A stretch of DNA of 64,000 nt. Origin: Chitinophaga sancti (lineage in GTDB: Bacteria; Bacteroidota; Bacteroidia; Chitinophagales; Chitinophagaceae). The stretch is taken from NCBI RefSeq assembly GCF_034424315.1, contig NZ_CP139972.1, positions 7,882,501 through 7,946,500 on the forward strand. The letters are read 5' to 3'. The position numbers were made by a program, and so were the translations under genes. Shown here in pieces: positions 1 through 8,569 of this stretch (position 1 is its first letter; each line of letters opens with the position of its first letter). The notes below the pieces were generated by a model. It did not search any database. It was not told the DNA's origin and worked only from the letters and a program-made list of their open reading frames with translations.

Positions 1-487
1 CCACGATCATTCCAATAACAAAAATAGCTAACAGCATGAAGGCAACATTTCCCATCAGGTTATAAAAGCGGATGTCATTCCCCGGGAAATAAGTTTCTAA
101 AAGCATCAGTGATTTAACATAGTAGAATGAAAATACAAGGCTTTCAAGATCCATAAACCATTGCAATGCACTATAACCCACATCTGTGCTCCATAGAAAT
201 GAGATAAACCCCAGGATGAGGTATGAGAAATATAGGAATGGAGACACCTGGTTCACCCATCGGAAGCCTCCGATAGCTCCTTTATTAATAATTTTATAGT
301 GAATAACAATTATCCAAATGGTCATTCCCAACCTGCCGATTACTTTTATCACGCGGGTAATGTTCACATTTTCACTCCAGGTGAAAAAGCCAGCCACCAT
401 AATAAATAGTATTATGGTAAGCAGGATATTTATCTGCTTTAAGAATTGCTTATTAGGCCTTAGCAGGTCATCGGGATTGTTCTGCAT
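1..487 (-). CDS. O-antigen ligase/polymerase-like membrane protein (partial, C-terminus outside window)
   Basis: Reading leftwards from the ATG at 487 the frame stays open to the window edge, giving about 162 residues beginning MQNNPDDLLRPNKQF. The N-terminus is hydrophilic, followed by hydrophobic stretches (about residues 18-36, 46-62, 80-95, 140-160) that look like membrane helices. The start lies inside the 3' end of the upstream glycosyltransferase gene (28 bp overlap), so it belongs to the same exopolysaccharide operon. Its place after flippase and glycosyltransferase genes, together with its polytopic character, suggests a Wzy/WaaL-type polymerase or ligase. That is an inference, because the diagnostic C-terminal part is missing. 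Confidence 0.6.
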   Translation of the reverse strand, partial: MQNNPDDLLRPNKQFLKQINILLTIILFIMVAGFFTWSENVNITRVIKVIGRLGMTIWIIVIHYKIINKGAIGGFRWVNQVSPFLYFSYLILGFISFLWSTDVGYSALQWFMDLESLVFSFYYVKSLMLLETYFPGNDIRFYNLMGNVAFMLLAIFVIGMIV

Positions 488-1593
488 TCATACATCGCAT
501 TAAATTGTGAAAGGACATTAGACCAGCTAAATTCATTTTCAATCATTTTACGGGTATTGAATTTATATTGGGCTTTATCAACGGGGGATTTCATTTCATG
601 ATAAAGGGAATTCAGCCCGTTAAAAATCTCTTCAGGTTCAGTGTGTGCTATTACCTTTCCAGCTTTATATTTTCTAATATAATCTCCCATATTGGTGGCC
701 TCGGTAACAAGGCAGGGAATTCCCATCGCAGCAGCTTCAAGAATAGCAGAGGGCAATCCTTCATTTCGGCTGGGACTGGCAAAAACTGAGCATTGAGAAA
801 GGATATCTTCTTTTTGATTACCATATTGGGCTCCCCAGAATTTTATCCTGTTTGCAGCGGTCAAACTATGGGCTAGTTTTTCAAGGATTTCTCTTTCCGG
901 CCCATCACCAATTATCCACAGGTCGGCATGCGGATGTTTGGAGAAGAACATGTCAAATCCAATTACTAACTCCTTCAGGCCTTTGGTATAAAGGTCCATT
1001 CGCCCGCAATATCCAATAATAAATCCAGGTGAGGGTGTAATATTACCTGGCATTGGTGTCAGATCAATGCCATAAGGGATCAATACGGTTTTATCATTCG
1101 GGTATATTTTTTTCAATCCTTCAATTTCAGATTGCCCGAGTGAGTGGATTGCCATGGCATTTTTGAGCAATGTAGACTCAAAATAATGGAAGTAAAATTT
1201 TTTTACCAGGTTATTTCGATTCATTGCGATAACGTTGTAACTACCATGAGGCGTAATCACAAAAGGGATGTTGTACTTATGTAATAGTTTGCAAATGGTA
1301 TAGAATTGAGGAATAAAACCTCCATGTAAATGAAATATTATTTGTTCACCGGCCTTTTTCCTGATTTCATTTTCCAATTCAGATGGTATTGAAAAAGGGA
1401 AGTATTTTTTTCGGAAAAGTTTTGTTGGAAATATGCGTATCGGGTAATTATGTAAGAGATCAGATGCAATCCCCCACACATTTACCTGAAGGCCTGCGAG
1501 TGTTTGGCGGGATACTAATTCATTGACGACCCGGTTTACTCCATTCATCCGATCTGGATTGGCTTTTCCAAGGATTATATGGCAGATTTCCAT
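460..1593 (-). CDS. GT4-family glycosyltransferase, exopolysaccharide operon
   Basis: A 377-residue protein with a GT-B fold. The N-terminal Rossmann half begins MEICHIILGKANPDRMNGVNR, where the GVNRVV segment matches the acceptor-side glycine loop of GT4 enzymes. The C-terminal half has GYCGRMDLYTKGL and the nucleotide-sugar loop PSRNEGLPSAILEAAAMG, with the typical paired glutamates. It probably adds one sugar to a lipid-linked repeat unit at the inner membrane. The frame extends upstream to 1713, but that extension overlaps the flippase gene and has no family similarity, so the ATG at 1593 (19 bp overlap with the flippase) is preferred. The sugar specificity cannot be read. Confidence 0.88.
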   Translation of the reverse strand: MEICHIILGKANPDRMNGVNRVVNELVSRQTLAGLQVNVWGIASDLLHNYPIRIFPTKLFRKKYFPFSIPSELENEIRKKAGEQIIFHLHGGFIPQFYTICKLLHKYNIPFVITPHGSYNVIAMNRNNLVKKFYFHYFESTLLKNAMAIHSLGQSEIEGLKKIYPNDKTVLIPYGIDLTPMPGNITPSPGFIIGYCGRMDLYTKGLKELVIGFDMFFSKHPHADLWIIGDGPEREILEKLAHSLTAANRIKFWGAQYGNQKEDILSQCSVFASPSRNEGLPSAILEAAAMGIPCLVTEATNMGDYIRKYKAGKVIAHTEPEEIFNGLNSLYHEMKSPVDKAQYKFNTRKMIENEFSWSNVLSQFNAMYECRTIPMTC

Positions 1594-2828
1594 ATGAAAT
1601 TTTTTTTGTGAAATAATACGATCAACCAATATCCTGAGTTTATTACTTGTGAAAGTAATAGGCCGGCAAGAACACCATATAACTGCCAGTGCTGTAATAA
1701 CCAGGGTGCACATAGTATACTGACGCTTACGGAGAGAATGTAGGCCACAAAGTAATCTTTGTTCATGTGCATTGACCGGATAGCTATCCTGATAGGATAA
1801 CCGATCGTAATAGCCAGGTAAACAACAATAAGCCCGTACATTACAAATGTATAGGAGGCAAATTCATTACCCCCGGCAAATAATAAGATTTGCTTTGCAA
1901 AGATGCCAATTATGATAAGGAAAGGAACAATTAGTAATATGCATTTTTTTAGCAGCAGGTACCAGTATTTACCTTTTTGAATACCCCGTGATGCAAGGGG
2001 AAGTGCATAATTCTCGACGGCCTGTAATAAGAGGTTAAGTAGCCCAAATACATATTGCGCCAATCTTAAAGCGCCTAATGCTGCGGCACCAAGCCACCAA
2101 CCGGCGGCGACTACAAAAAAATAACCCGAGCCCCACTGAAGGAGGGAAGTGCCCAATAACCAGCTACTTTTGTCTTTTTGCTGTTTCCAGGTAAAACGAA
2201 AGCATTCAGAAGAAATAGTATGAGGGGCCAGCAGGTAGATACCAACAATGATGGCCGGAATATATGCTAAAGCGATACATAGCCAGGCCATCTTTATATC
2301 CAATACCTTCATATACAGGCAAACTGCTATCAGCACTATCTGTAGAAAGTTATCTATCATATCGATCAACAGGGCAAACCGGGCTTTACCCTGCGTGATA
2401 AGGGCTCTTCTCAGGAAATCTGTAAATATGGTGAACGTAATTGCCAGTATGGGCCATAAAGAAGATAAATTTGATGGTATAGAAAGAACCTGTGAGAAAA
2501 AAACAGGGAAGAGCTGGTTTAAAATGAGCGTAAGTAGTATTAGCCCCAGGCTCCCAAATAACTGTTGATAAAACAAACCGGTGGTGAGCAGTTGTTTCTC
2601 CTTTTCTTCAAGTCTCAGAAACAGCACCTGGTATAACTGGGAGCTCAGAGACATTGTTATGGACAATAAGAACAACTGTAACATAACTATTGAAGTGAAT
2701 TTTCCAAAATTGGTTATACCCAGCACCCTTGCAAGAACGAGGTTTGTAACAAAGGCTGCTCCGCTTACGGTAACCTGGTCCGCGAGCACCCAGTACTTTT
2801 CATATTCCTGTAGAAATATCTTTTTCAT
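1575..2828 (-). CDS. Wzx-type oligosaccharide flippase
   Basis: A 417-residue polytopic membrane protein that is hydrophobic throughout, with many probable helices. The N-terminal segment (WVLADQVTVSGAAFVTNLVLARVLG) matches the first helices of the polysaccharide synthesis/MATE-like flippase family. The family moves undecaprenyl-linked repeat units across the inner membrane. The start overlaps the stop of the Wzc-like gene by an ATGA (2825-2828), which indicates translational coupling. Length is normal for the family. Confidence 0.85.
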   Translation of the reverse strand: MKKIFLQEYEKYWVLADQVTVSGAAFVTNLVLARVLGITNFGKFTSIVMLQLFLLSITMSLSSQLYQVLFLRLEEKEKQLLTTGLFYQQLFGSLGLILLTLILNQLFPVFFSQVLSIPSNLSSLWPILAITFTIFTDFLRRALITQGKARFALLIDMIDNFLQIVLIAVCLYMKVLDIKMAWLCIALAYIPAIIVGIYLLAPHTISSECFRFTWKQQKDKSSWLLGTSLLQWGSGYFFVVAAGWWLGAAALGALRLAQYVFGLLNLLLQAVENYALPLASRGIQKGKYWYLLLKKCILLIVPFLIIIGIFAKQILLFAGGNEFASYTFVMYGLIVVYLAITIGYPIRIAIRSMHMNKDYFVAYILSVSVSILCAPWLLQHWQLYGVLAGLLLSQVINSGYWLIVLFHKKNFIWKSAI

Positions 2829-4921
2829 CCTTTTTTGCTAACGATGTTGCTTAATATATTTTTAGCCTGAGAATACAAGCTTGGAGTGTAGCCAGCACGA
2901 TTTAAAACAAAGACAAAATTGGGAAACGCAAATTCCCGTTTTAACTTCTCGGCTTCTGCGATTACATGTTTTGGTGTTTTCCGGCTATCAAGAATAAACA
3001 TGTTTATGGATGCCAGTGACATTGGTATAAGCCCGCTTTCTTCCTGTGACAGGGGAGGCGTAAGAATAATGATCAGATCATTTTCTTCAGACAGTTCCTG
3101 TAACTTTTTTTTCCATGCCTGTATTGATAACTGGTCACTGTCTGGCAACGATTGAGCAGAGATCAGTGCCACCTGTCGGTTCATGGTTTCCATCCCATTC
3201 ACCAGGCCTGTAGAAATGAAATTCTTTCCTTCGCTATTATTGAATGAGGAGATGCAAATAACGGTTCCTTTGGGAAGCAGGTGTTTTAAATCCATTTCGA
3301 TGACCCATTTCCGGAAATGTTTTTCCTGTTCAGAAGGCTTTTTCAGGTAAGGAATTGATCCCAGCACCGGGATGTCAGAAAGGCGGTTGATATTTTCTTC
3401 ATCATTCACTTTTGCTTTGACAGAGTGGATAAAGTAAATAAATACAATACCGGCCATCATTCCAAGTATGGCTGCTAAAATCTTTATGATGGTATAATTG
3501 GGAGAGACTGGTTTCTCCGGTACTTCTCCATTTGAAATGATTCTATGAAATGAGATAGTTGCTGCTTTGGCTATTTCTGCGTCGGTCTTTTTCCCGTGTA
3601 AAAAACGATATATTTCTTCATTCATAGAGAAATTGCGTTCCAGGATTGTCATTCTTTTTTCCTTTTCGGGAAGTCCTATAAACACCTTTTCTGATTCATC
3701 GATAGAATGCTGCAGGTCATTGTATTGAATCCGGAGACTTCTTTGGGTATTGTGAATGCTTTCTTCCAGGTACTTACTTATGTCTGCCAGTTTTTCATCT
3801 ACGACCAAAACTTTTTCATTTTCAGGGGTATATTTTATGAGCAGGTCTTTTTTCTCCCGCTGTAGCTCTTTGATCTTCTTGACCAGTTCTGTGCTTAAAA
3901 GGTCTGTAAATGCCTCAAAATTGGGAGCGAGCTCAAAGAAACGGTCCTGGCCCTGTTTCATATACTGGTCCAGCGTATCAATGGCATTTAAGTTCATTTT
4001 CAGGCTGGCAAGTTGTTTTTTCAGGTCGGCAATTTTTCTGAGATCTGTTTCTGTTTCCTGGCGGATATTGATGATGTTATGCTGGTTTCGGTAATCTTTA
4101 ATATCAGTTTCACTGGAGGATAATTTGTTGCTGAATGTATCCAGCTGTTTGTTGAGGAAACGTTCAGTCGTATCAGCTGATTTAAATTTCTCTTCTATAT
4201 AATCATCGATATAAGCGGCAGACAGTGCATTTACAACATCGGCCGATTTTTGTGCCACCGGGCATTTATAACTGATACGTATAACAGGTACATCCTTATC
4301 CACAGCCATTACATCCAGGCCGGAAAGAATCGAGTTTTCCAGCTTCGTTGATGAGCGGATGATAAATTCATACCGATCGTTAATGTTCAATCCGCTCTTT
4401 CTTGCAACCAGGTCATCATTTCGGATCAGTGTAAGCTCACCGCCGGGGAGGTGGATCGCCTGGTTGAATCTTGATACGAAGGTGTGTCCGGAAGGTGTTT
4501 TAAGAGATATGATGGAATCTTGAGAGATTGTAAGCTGGAAAGTACTGTCATAACTGTTTCCCTCTGTAAACAGATATTTTACAAGGAAGGGGCTTTGATC
4601 ATATAATTCCATTTTCCGGAGTTTGCCAATGCGAAATATATCTACATTGAAATCTACTACTTTCAGCATTTTCCGGATAAGTACTTTTGATTTCAATAAC
4701 TCCACTTCTGCGCTAATTTTGTTTGAGGTTACAAACACATCAAAATCCTTGTACAGATTGCTGTTTGAGACACCTTCATGTATATCAGCGAGCTTTATTT
4801 TAGAGGTGCTTTCGTACATTGGAGTTACATATGTCAGGTACTTTTTGGCTATCAGGTATCCCGCCAACATGGTCAGTATAACAATCGGAATGCCCCTGTA
4901 TAAGGGTTTTAACCTGTTCAT
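2825..4921 (-). CDS. Wzc/GumC-like polysaccharide chain-length protein with degenerate kinase domain
   Basis: A 698-residue protein. It has a first membrane helix at about residues 12-30, a periplasmic Wzz-type domain, long coiled-coil stretches around 250-450, a Pro-rich stretch (PEKPVSPNY) before a second helix at about 474-500, then a cytosolic domain at about 545-698. That last domain aligns in layout with bacterial tyrosine kinases, but the Walker A position reads SSFNNSEGKN rather than GxxxGEGKS/T, no DxD Walker A' motif is visible, and there is no C-terminal tyrosine cluster. The likely role is a polymerase co-regulator and periplasmic bridge to the Wza-like protein, probably without kinase activity (inference). 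It lies 6 bp after the export lipoprotein gene. Confidence 0.85.
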   Translation of the reverse strand: MNRLKPLYRGIPIVILTMLAGYLIAKKYLTYVTPMYESTSKIKLADIHEGVSNSNLYKDFDVFVTSNKISAEVELLKSKVLIRKMLKVVDFNVDIFRIGKLRKMELYDQSPFLVKYLFTEGNSYDSTFQLTISQDSIISLKTPSGHTFVSRFNQAIHLPGGELTLIRNDDLVARKSGLNINDRYEFIIRSSTKLENSILSGLDVMAVDKDVPVIRISYKCPVAQKSADVVNALSAAYIDDYIEEKFKSADTTERFLNKQLDTFSNKLSSSETDIKDYRNQHNIINIRQETETDLRKIADLKKQLASLKMNLNAIDTLDQYMKQGQDRFFELAPNFEAFTDLLSTELVKKIKELQREKKDLLIKYTPENEKVLVVDEKLADISKYLEESIHNTQRSLRIQYNDLQHSIDESEKVFIGLPEKEKRMTILERNFSMNEEIYRFLHGKKTDAEIAKAATISFHRIISNGEVPEKPVSPNYTIIKILAAILGMMAGIVFIYFIHSVKAKVNDEENINRLSDIPVLGSIPYLKKPSEQEKHFRKWVIEMDLKHLLPKGTVICISSFNNSEGKNFISTGLVNGMETMNRQVALISAQSLPDSDQLSIQAWKKKLQELSEENDLIIILTPPLSQEESGLIPMSLASINMFILDSRKTPKHVIAEAEKLKREFAFPNFVFVLNRAGYTPSLYSQAKNILSNIVSKKG

Positions 4922-4927
4922 AGGCTA

Positions 4928-5689
4928 TCAGAATATTTTTGTCAGTAATACAGCTGTACTTATAGCAGATGCGATAGGTACAATGGTCGATCCGGCGCGT
5001 CTATCCCATTCTTTGCCTCTCCTGCTGGGTACATAAATGATATCACCGGGGTGGATCTGAATATTGGTAGCTGCCAGGTCTTTTAGCCGGGATAGATCTG
5101 CTATGAACGAAACGGGTTGACTATTTACAATTCTGATCACCTGTATTTTCTTTTTATTGGCATAAAAGTCAAAATCACCTGCTTTCCCTATTAGTTCCAG
5201 CAGGGTATTGTTTTCTTTTTCCAATAGAATTTTTCCGGGCGCTTTTAATTCGCCAAGTACAGTTACTTCTTTGTTGAGCACTTTTACATCAACGATGGGG
5301 TTTACAATCCATTTTTTAAACGCAAGCGTGAGCTTTTCTTTTGCTGCATTGACACTTAGGCCAAATAGGTTAATCTTCCCTAGTTTTGGAATGGAGACAT
5401 AACCTGAGTCATCCAGCATTAACCATTTTCCATAAACTTCGTTTGAGTTATAAATGCCATATATTGATCCCACACTTAGGTCATCATTATCCCAGACACT
5501 GACATTTATTTTATCATCTTTTCTTAGTGTGTAGGTATAATGATCATTGAAGGCAAAGATTGAATCCAGTTTTTGGGTATTTTGTTCCTGCTTTGATACT
5601 GTCATTATATTTTGGGTCGCGCAGGAGGACAACATTGCCAGGCATATAAAAAGGATTAAGATAGAATATGTTATTCTCATAGACAGCAT
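4928..5689 (-). CDS. Wza-like polysaccharide export lipoprotein
   Basis: A 253-residue protein. The signal peptide ends in a lipobox (LAMLSSC), predicting a lipid anchor in the outer membrane. A poly-export domain follows (about residues 45-135; YTLRKDDKINVSVWDNDDL) and then an SLBB domain (about 140-225; EVTVLGELKAPGKILLEKEN). A hydrophobic C-terminal helix (TIVPIASAISTAVLLTKIF) fits the transmembrane alpha-barrel segment of Wza-type exporters. Two in-frame ATGs (5689 and 5680) are possible; the second places the signal peptide directly at the N-terminus. It sits 5 bp after the receiver gene and 6 bp before the Wzc-like gene, in one operon. Confidence 0.88.
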   Translation of the reverse strand: MLSMRITYSILILFICLAMLSSCATQNIMTVSKQEQNTQKLDSIFAFNDHYTYTLRKDDKINVSVWDNDDLSVGSIYGIYNSNEVYGKWLMLDDSGYVSIPKLGKINLFGLSVNAAKEKLTLAFKKWIVNPIVDVKVLNKEVTVLGELKAPGKILLEKENNTLLELIGKAGDFDFYANKKKIQVIRIVNSQPVSFIADLSRLKDLAATNIQIHPGDIIYVPSRRGKEWDRRAGSTIVPIASAISTAVLLTKIF

Positions 5690-5694
5690 TCCAT

Positions 5695-6129
5695 TTATAT
5701 AAATGAAAAAAACTTCCTAAAAAAGTTGGGGTTATTTTTCTTCAATAACTCTTTAATTTCGGCAATCTTCAACAATACCTTGGTCATGCCTTCCAGTTGC
5801 AGATCGCCTTTTACGATGTAGTCAAATGCGCCAAATTTTAAAGCGCTCACGGCAGTTTCAATATCTTCCTGGCCGGAAATAAATACAACGTAAATGTCAG
5901 GATTAAATCTTTTGATCTTTTTCAGCACTTCAATGCCTGATAGGTCATGCATTCCATGGTCGAGGAAAATAACGTCCGGGTTGTCTGTAAGCTCGATGAG
6001 GCATTCAGCACCATTCTGGAATGTCTTGATATCTTTATAACCTTGTTTGGTAAGGTGTTGGCGATATAAGTTCAGGCAAAATTCGTCGTCATCAACAACG
6101 AAGATTCGGAAATCGGTAGATGTATCCAT
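5695..6129 (-). CDS. Stand-alone response-regulator receiver protein
   Basis: A 144-residue protein made almost only of a CheY-like receiver domain. It has an acidic pocket at D13-D15, a phospho-acceptor D57 (VIFLDHGM), a switch serine S85 and a conserved K107. The short Lys-rich C-terminus (KELLKKNNPNFFRKFFSFI) is no recognisable output domain. The ATG at 6129 is chosen because GCAGGA lies just upstream and the receiver fold starts at once; the frame could extend to 6189 but the extra residues look unstructured. It is the first gene of the exopolysaccharide operon, so it probably controls polysaccharide production through a partner protein. No cognate kinase is in the window. Confidence 0.85.
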   Translation of the reverse strand: MDTSTDFRIFVVDDDEFCLNLYRQHLTKQGYKDIKTFQNGAECLIELTDNPDVIFLDHGMHDLSGIEVLKKIKRFNPDIYVVFISGQEDIETAVSALKFGAFDYIVKGDLQLEGMTKVLLKIAEIKELLKKNNPNFFRKFFSFI

Positions 6130-6583
6130 AAGTTTTTTTTCCTGCTTAGTTCCATTTGTTTGCCATTTTCGTATTTGATTGATAAACAATTGTTTGTGGC
6201 ATTGTTTATGGCTTGGATTTTCCCTTGTACGGATTGATTTTCCACCGGACGGAAAAATAGCATATAAATAATAACCTATTTAAAGGCCTATTGTTTAATA
6301 CGGGAGCTTTAAATAAGGGATAAGTCTAAAGGTTCTCCCGGATGTATTTAGTCAGAATGGCAATTACCATGTAGTAAGAAACGGAGGGAAGGAGAAGCCG
6401 GAATAGCATTATCCAGCCTACAGGTATTGGTAGGTGTGCCTGATATTTTCTTTTAAAGGTAAACAATCGGAATTCTACCGTTGTTTACCTTTTTGCATTT
6501 CTGCTACTATTGAACTTATAACACCACATAGATACCACCAATAATTCCACAGTATCCACCTCTGAACAACCAAAAACCATCAT
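6130..6583. promoter_or_regulatory. Divergent intergenic region with repeated TTGTTTA/TAAACAA half-sites
   Basis: This 454-bp region separates the leftward exopolysaccharide operon from the rightward ThDP enzyme operon, so it must hold both promoters. TAAACAA occurs at 6183-6189 and 6460-6466, and TTGTTTA at 6202-6208, 6291-6297 and 6481-6487. The pair at 6455-6492 forms a perfect inverted repeat with 12-bp arms (AAAGGTAAACAA / TTGTTTACCTTT). A palindrome AAACAATTGTTT spans 6184-6195. No coding frame here looks real. Confidence 0.55.
6455..6512 (+). promoter_or_regulatory. Inverted-repeat operator overlapping a possible promoter of the ThDP operon
   Basis: The two 12-bp arms (6455-6466 and 6481-6492) are separated by 14 bp. 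The right arm supplies a TTGTTT that could be the -33 element. TACTATTG at 6505-6512 is one mismatch from the Bacteroidota -7 box TAnnTTTG, about 19 bp further on. The arrangement would let a dimeric regulator block the -33 box. The spacing is read from sequence; the function is inferred. Confidence 0.4.
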
Positions 6584-8557
6584 ATGGCAACACAACAAAT
6601 GGCGCAGGCTACTCCCCAGATCAGCGACACCGTGATCGAACAAGCCTTCGACCAGACCACACGCTGGACGCGTGATTATGTTTTCGATATCCTGAAAGAC
6701 CTGGGTATCCATTACATTTTCGGTGTACCAGGTACCAATGAAATTCCTATTATCGATGGAACTTCTTATCCTGAAAATGAAGTACGCTACATTGAATGTC
6801 TTCATGAAAACATTGCTATCGGTGCAGCAATGGGGTCTGCCCGTATGACGGGTAAGCCAGGTGTAATGGTCGTACACGTTACCCCGGGTATTGCCCATAG
6901 TATTGGCAATTTATTTAATGCCTACCGTTCACAGGTTCCATTGGTAGTTCTTTGCTGTCAGCAACAAAATGAATTGGTAACCCAGGAACCACTACTGGCA
7001 TCTAACCTGGTAGATCTTGCCAAACAGTACACGAAATGGGCACATGAAGTGCGCACCCCTCAGGAAATTCCAATGGTATTACAACGTGCTTTTAAAGAAG
7101 CAATGGCACCACCGAATGGCCCTGTATTCGTATCCATTCCATGGGATTTTACGATGGTGGCTATTGAAGACGAAGCGAAGGTAAAAGGTGTGACCCGTAT
7201 ATCTCCACATTTTACAGGAGATGATGCTACTATCAAACAAGCTGCAGATATTCTCTCTGCTGCAAAGAATCCGGTAATAGTAGCCGGCGACGCAGTTGGC
7301 TATGCCGATGCCTGGAAAGAATTGCAGGAATTAGCCGAACTGCTGGGTGCCCCGGTAGTGTTACAGACATTTAGTAGTCTGGCGAATTTCCCCAATAATG
7401 ATTATCACTGGCAGGGAGAATTACCCGGTAGTCAGGCCGGCGTGCAGGGCGTCTTCAAAAACCATGATGTCGCATTCCTTGTAGGATTTGGTGCGCAGGC
7501 ACAGTTAGCGGTGTATAAGTATTCGGATGGACCACTGTTCCCTCCTGAACTGAAACAGGTATACCTGACTAACAATACCTGGGATATTGCGAAGAACTAT
7601 TACGGAGAATCAGCCATTTTCGGCGATATAAAGGCAACACTACCTATCCTGAATGAATATATTAAACCTAATCCTCCTGCAGGTGCAGCCGAGAGAAATG
7701 AAAGAATGCGCCTGCTGTCAGAAAAGAGAACAGCAGACTGGGATGCTTACCTGGAAGAAGCGATGGAACAGGAAGACATCTGGGCAGTTGTGATTGCAAA
7801 AGCATTGAAAGAAGAAATAGAAACAAGAGAACTGGTAGATAATTTTGTTTACGTGCATGAGGCAGTATCCGATGCCGCACCTTTTCAATATTACCTGCCA
7901 TTCACTAACAATGGTGCTAAGCCCGTCAGCTATTATTGTGTAGCCGGTGGTTCATTAGGCTGGTCAATGCCGGCATCGCTGGGTATTAAACTGGAAAATA
8001 CGTCATCACAGGGCACGGGTACCAAACTCGTGGTCAATGCGGTGGGGGATGGTTCCTCACTCTTCTACCCGCAAACTTACTGGACTGCGGCCCATGAGCA
8101 ATTACCTATCCTGTATATTATTACAAATAACCAGGAGTATCATACCCTTCAACTGGGCCTGCAACAGGTAGTGGGTGCTTATGGTAATGCACCGGGTTAT
8201 GGCTGGAAACCGAAAACCATGGATCCGCCATATCTCCGTCTTGAAAGACCCAAACTTGACTTCGTATCACTTGCCAAAGCATTTGGTGGCGAGCACGGAG
8301 AAGTGGTGCAAACACCTGCTGCAGTGAAAGATGCAATCAGGCGGGGGATCGACCATGTATTGACCAATACAACTTCTTATATATTAGATATGAGAATAGC
8401 AGGCAATACACCAACAGCCCCATCCACAGCTGATTCAATTACCGCACATTACAGCAGGCAGCCGGTATTGGATTATTTCCACAAGGAAACAGTAAAAGCA
8501 GAATTGCTGTCGGCAAGTGCTGCATATCTCCCATCAAACATTCCTTCATTCTTCTAA
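6584..8557 (+). CDS. ThDP-dependent enzyme (acetolactate synthase/benzoylformate decarboxylase superfamily)
   Basis: A 657-residue cytosolic enzyme. The N-terminal PYR domain (about 25-190) contains IFGVPGTNEIP and ECLHENIA, whose E75 fits the invariant glutamate that activates thiamine diphosphate. A middle domain spans about 210-345. The C-terminal PP domain (about 420-620) contains GDG at 488-490 followed by NN at 515-516, the Mg/diphosphate motif. It is longer than most family members (about 550 residues), with an extra N-terminal 25 residues and a C-terminal extension. It probably decarboxylates a 2-oxo acid or carboligates the product; the substrate is unknown. Its stop is 12 bp before the FAD amine oxidase gene, which suggests that the oxidase supplies the 2-oxo acid (inference). 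Confidence 0.85.
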   Translation: MATQQMAQATPQISDTVIEQAFDQTTRWTRDYVFDILKDLGIHYIFGVPGTNEIPIIDGTSYPENEVRYIECLHENIAIGAAMGSARMTGKPGVMVVHVTPGIAHSIGNLFNAYRSQVPLVVLCCQQQNELVTQEPLLASNLVDLAKQYTKWAHEVRTPQEIPMVLQRAFKEAMAPPNGPVFVSIPWDFTMVAIEDEAKVKGVTRISPHFTGDDATIKQAADILSAAKNPVIVAGDAVGYADAWKELQELAELLGAPVVLQTFSSLANFPNNDYHWQGELPGSQAGVQGVFKNHDVAFLVGFGAQAQLAVYKYSDGPLFPPELKQVYLTNNTWDIAKNYYGESAIFGDIKATLPILNEYIKPNPPAGAAERNERMRLLSEKRTADWDAYLEEAMEQEDIWAVVIAKALKEEIETRELVDNFVYVHEAVSDAAPFQYYLPFTNNGAKPVSYYCVAGGSLGWSMPASLGIKLENTSSQGTGTKLVVNAVGDGSSLFYPQTYWTAAHEQLPILYIITNNQEYHTLQLGLQQVVGAYGNAPGYGWKPKTMDPPYLRLERPKLDFVSLAKAFGGEHGEVVQTPAAVKDAIRRGIDHVLTNTTSYILDMRIAGNTPTAPSTADSITAHYSRQPVLDYFHKETVKAELLSASAAYLPSNIPSFF

Positions 8558-8569
8558 AATCCTAATCAC

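Noticed and set aside
6485..6898. Minus-strand open frame covering the start of the ThDP enzyme gene
   Set aside because: It is antisense to a clear coding region, with Cys/His-rich low-quality translation and no family match.
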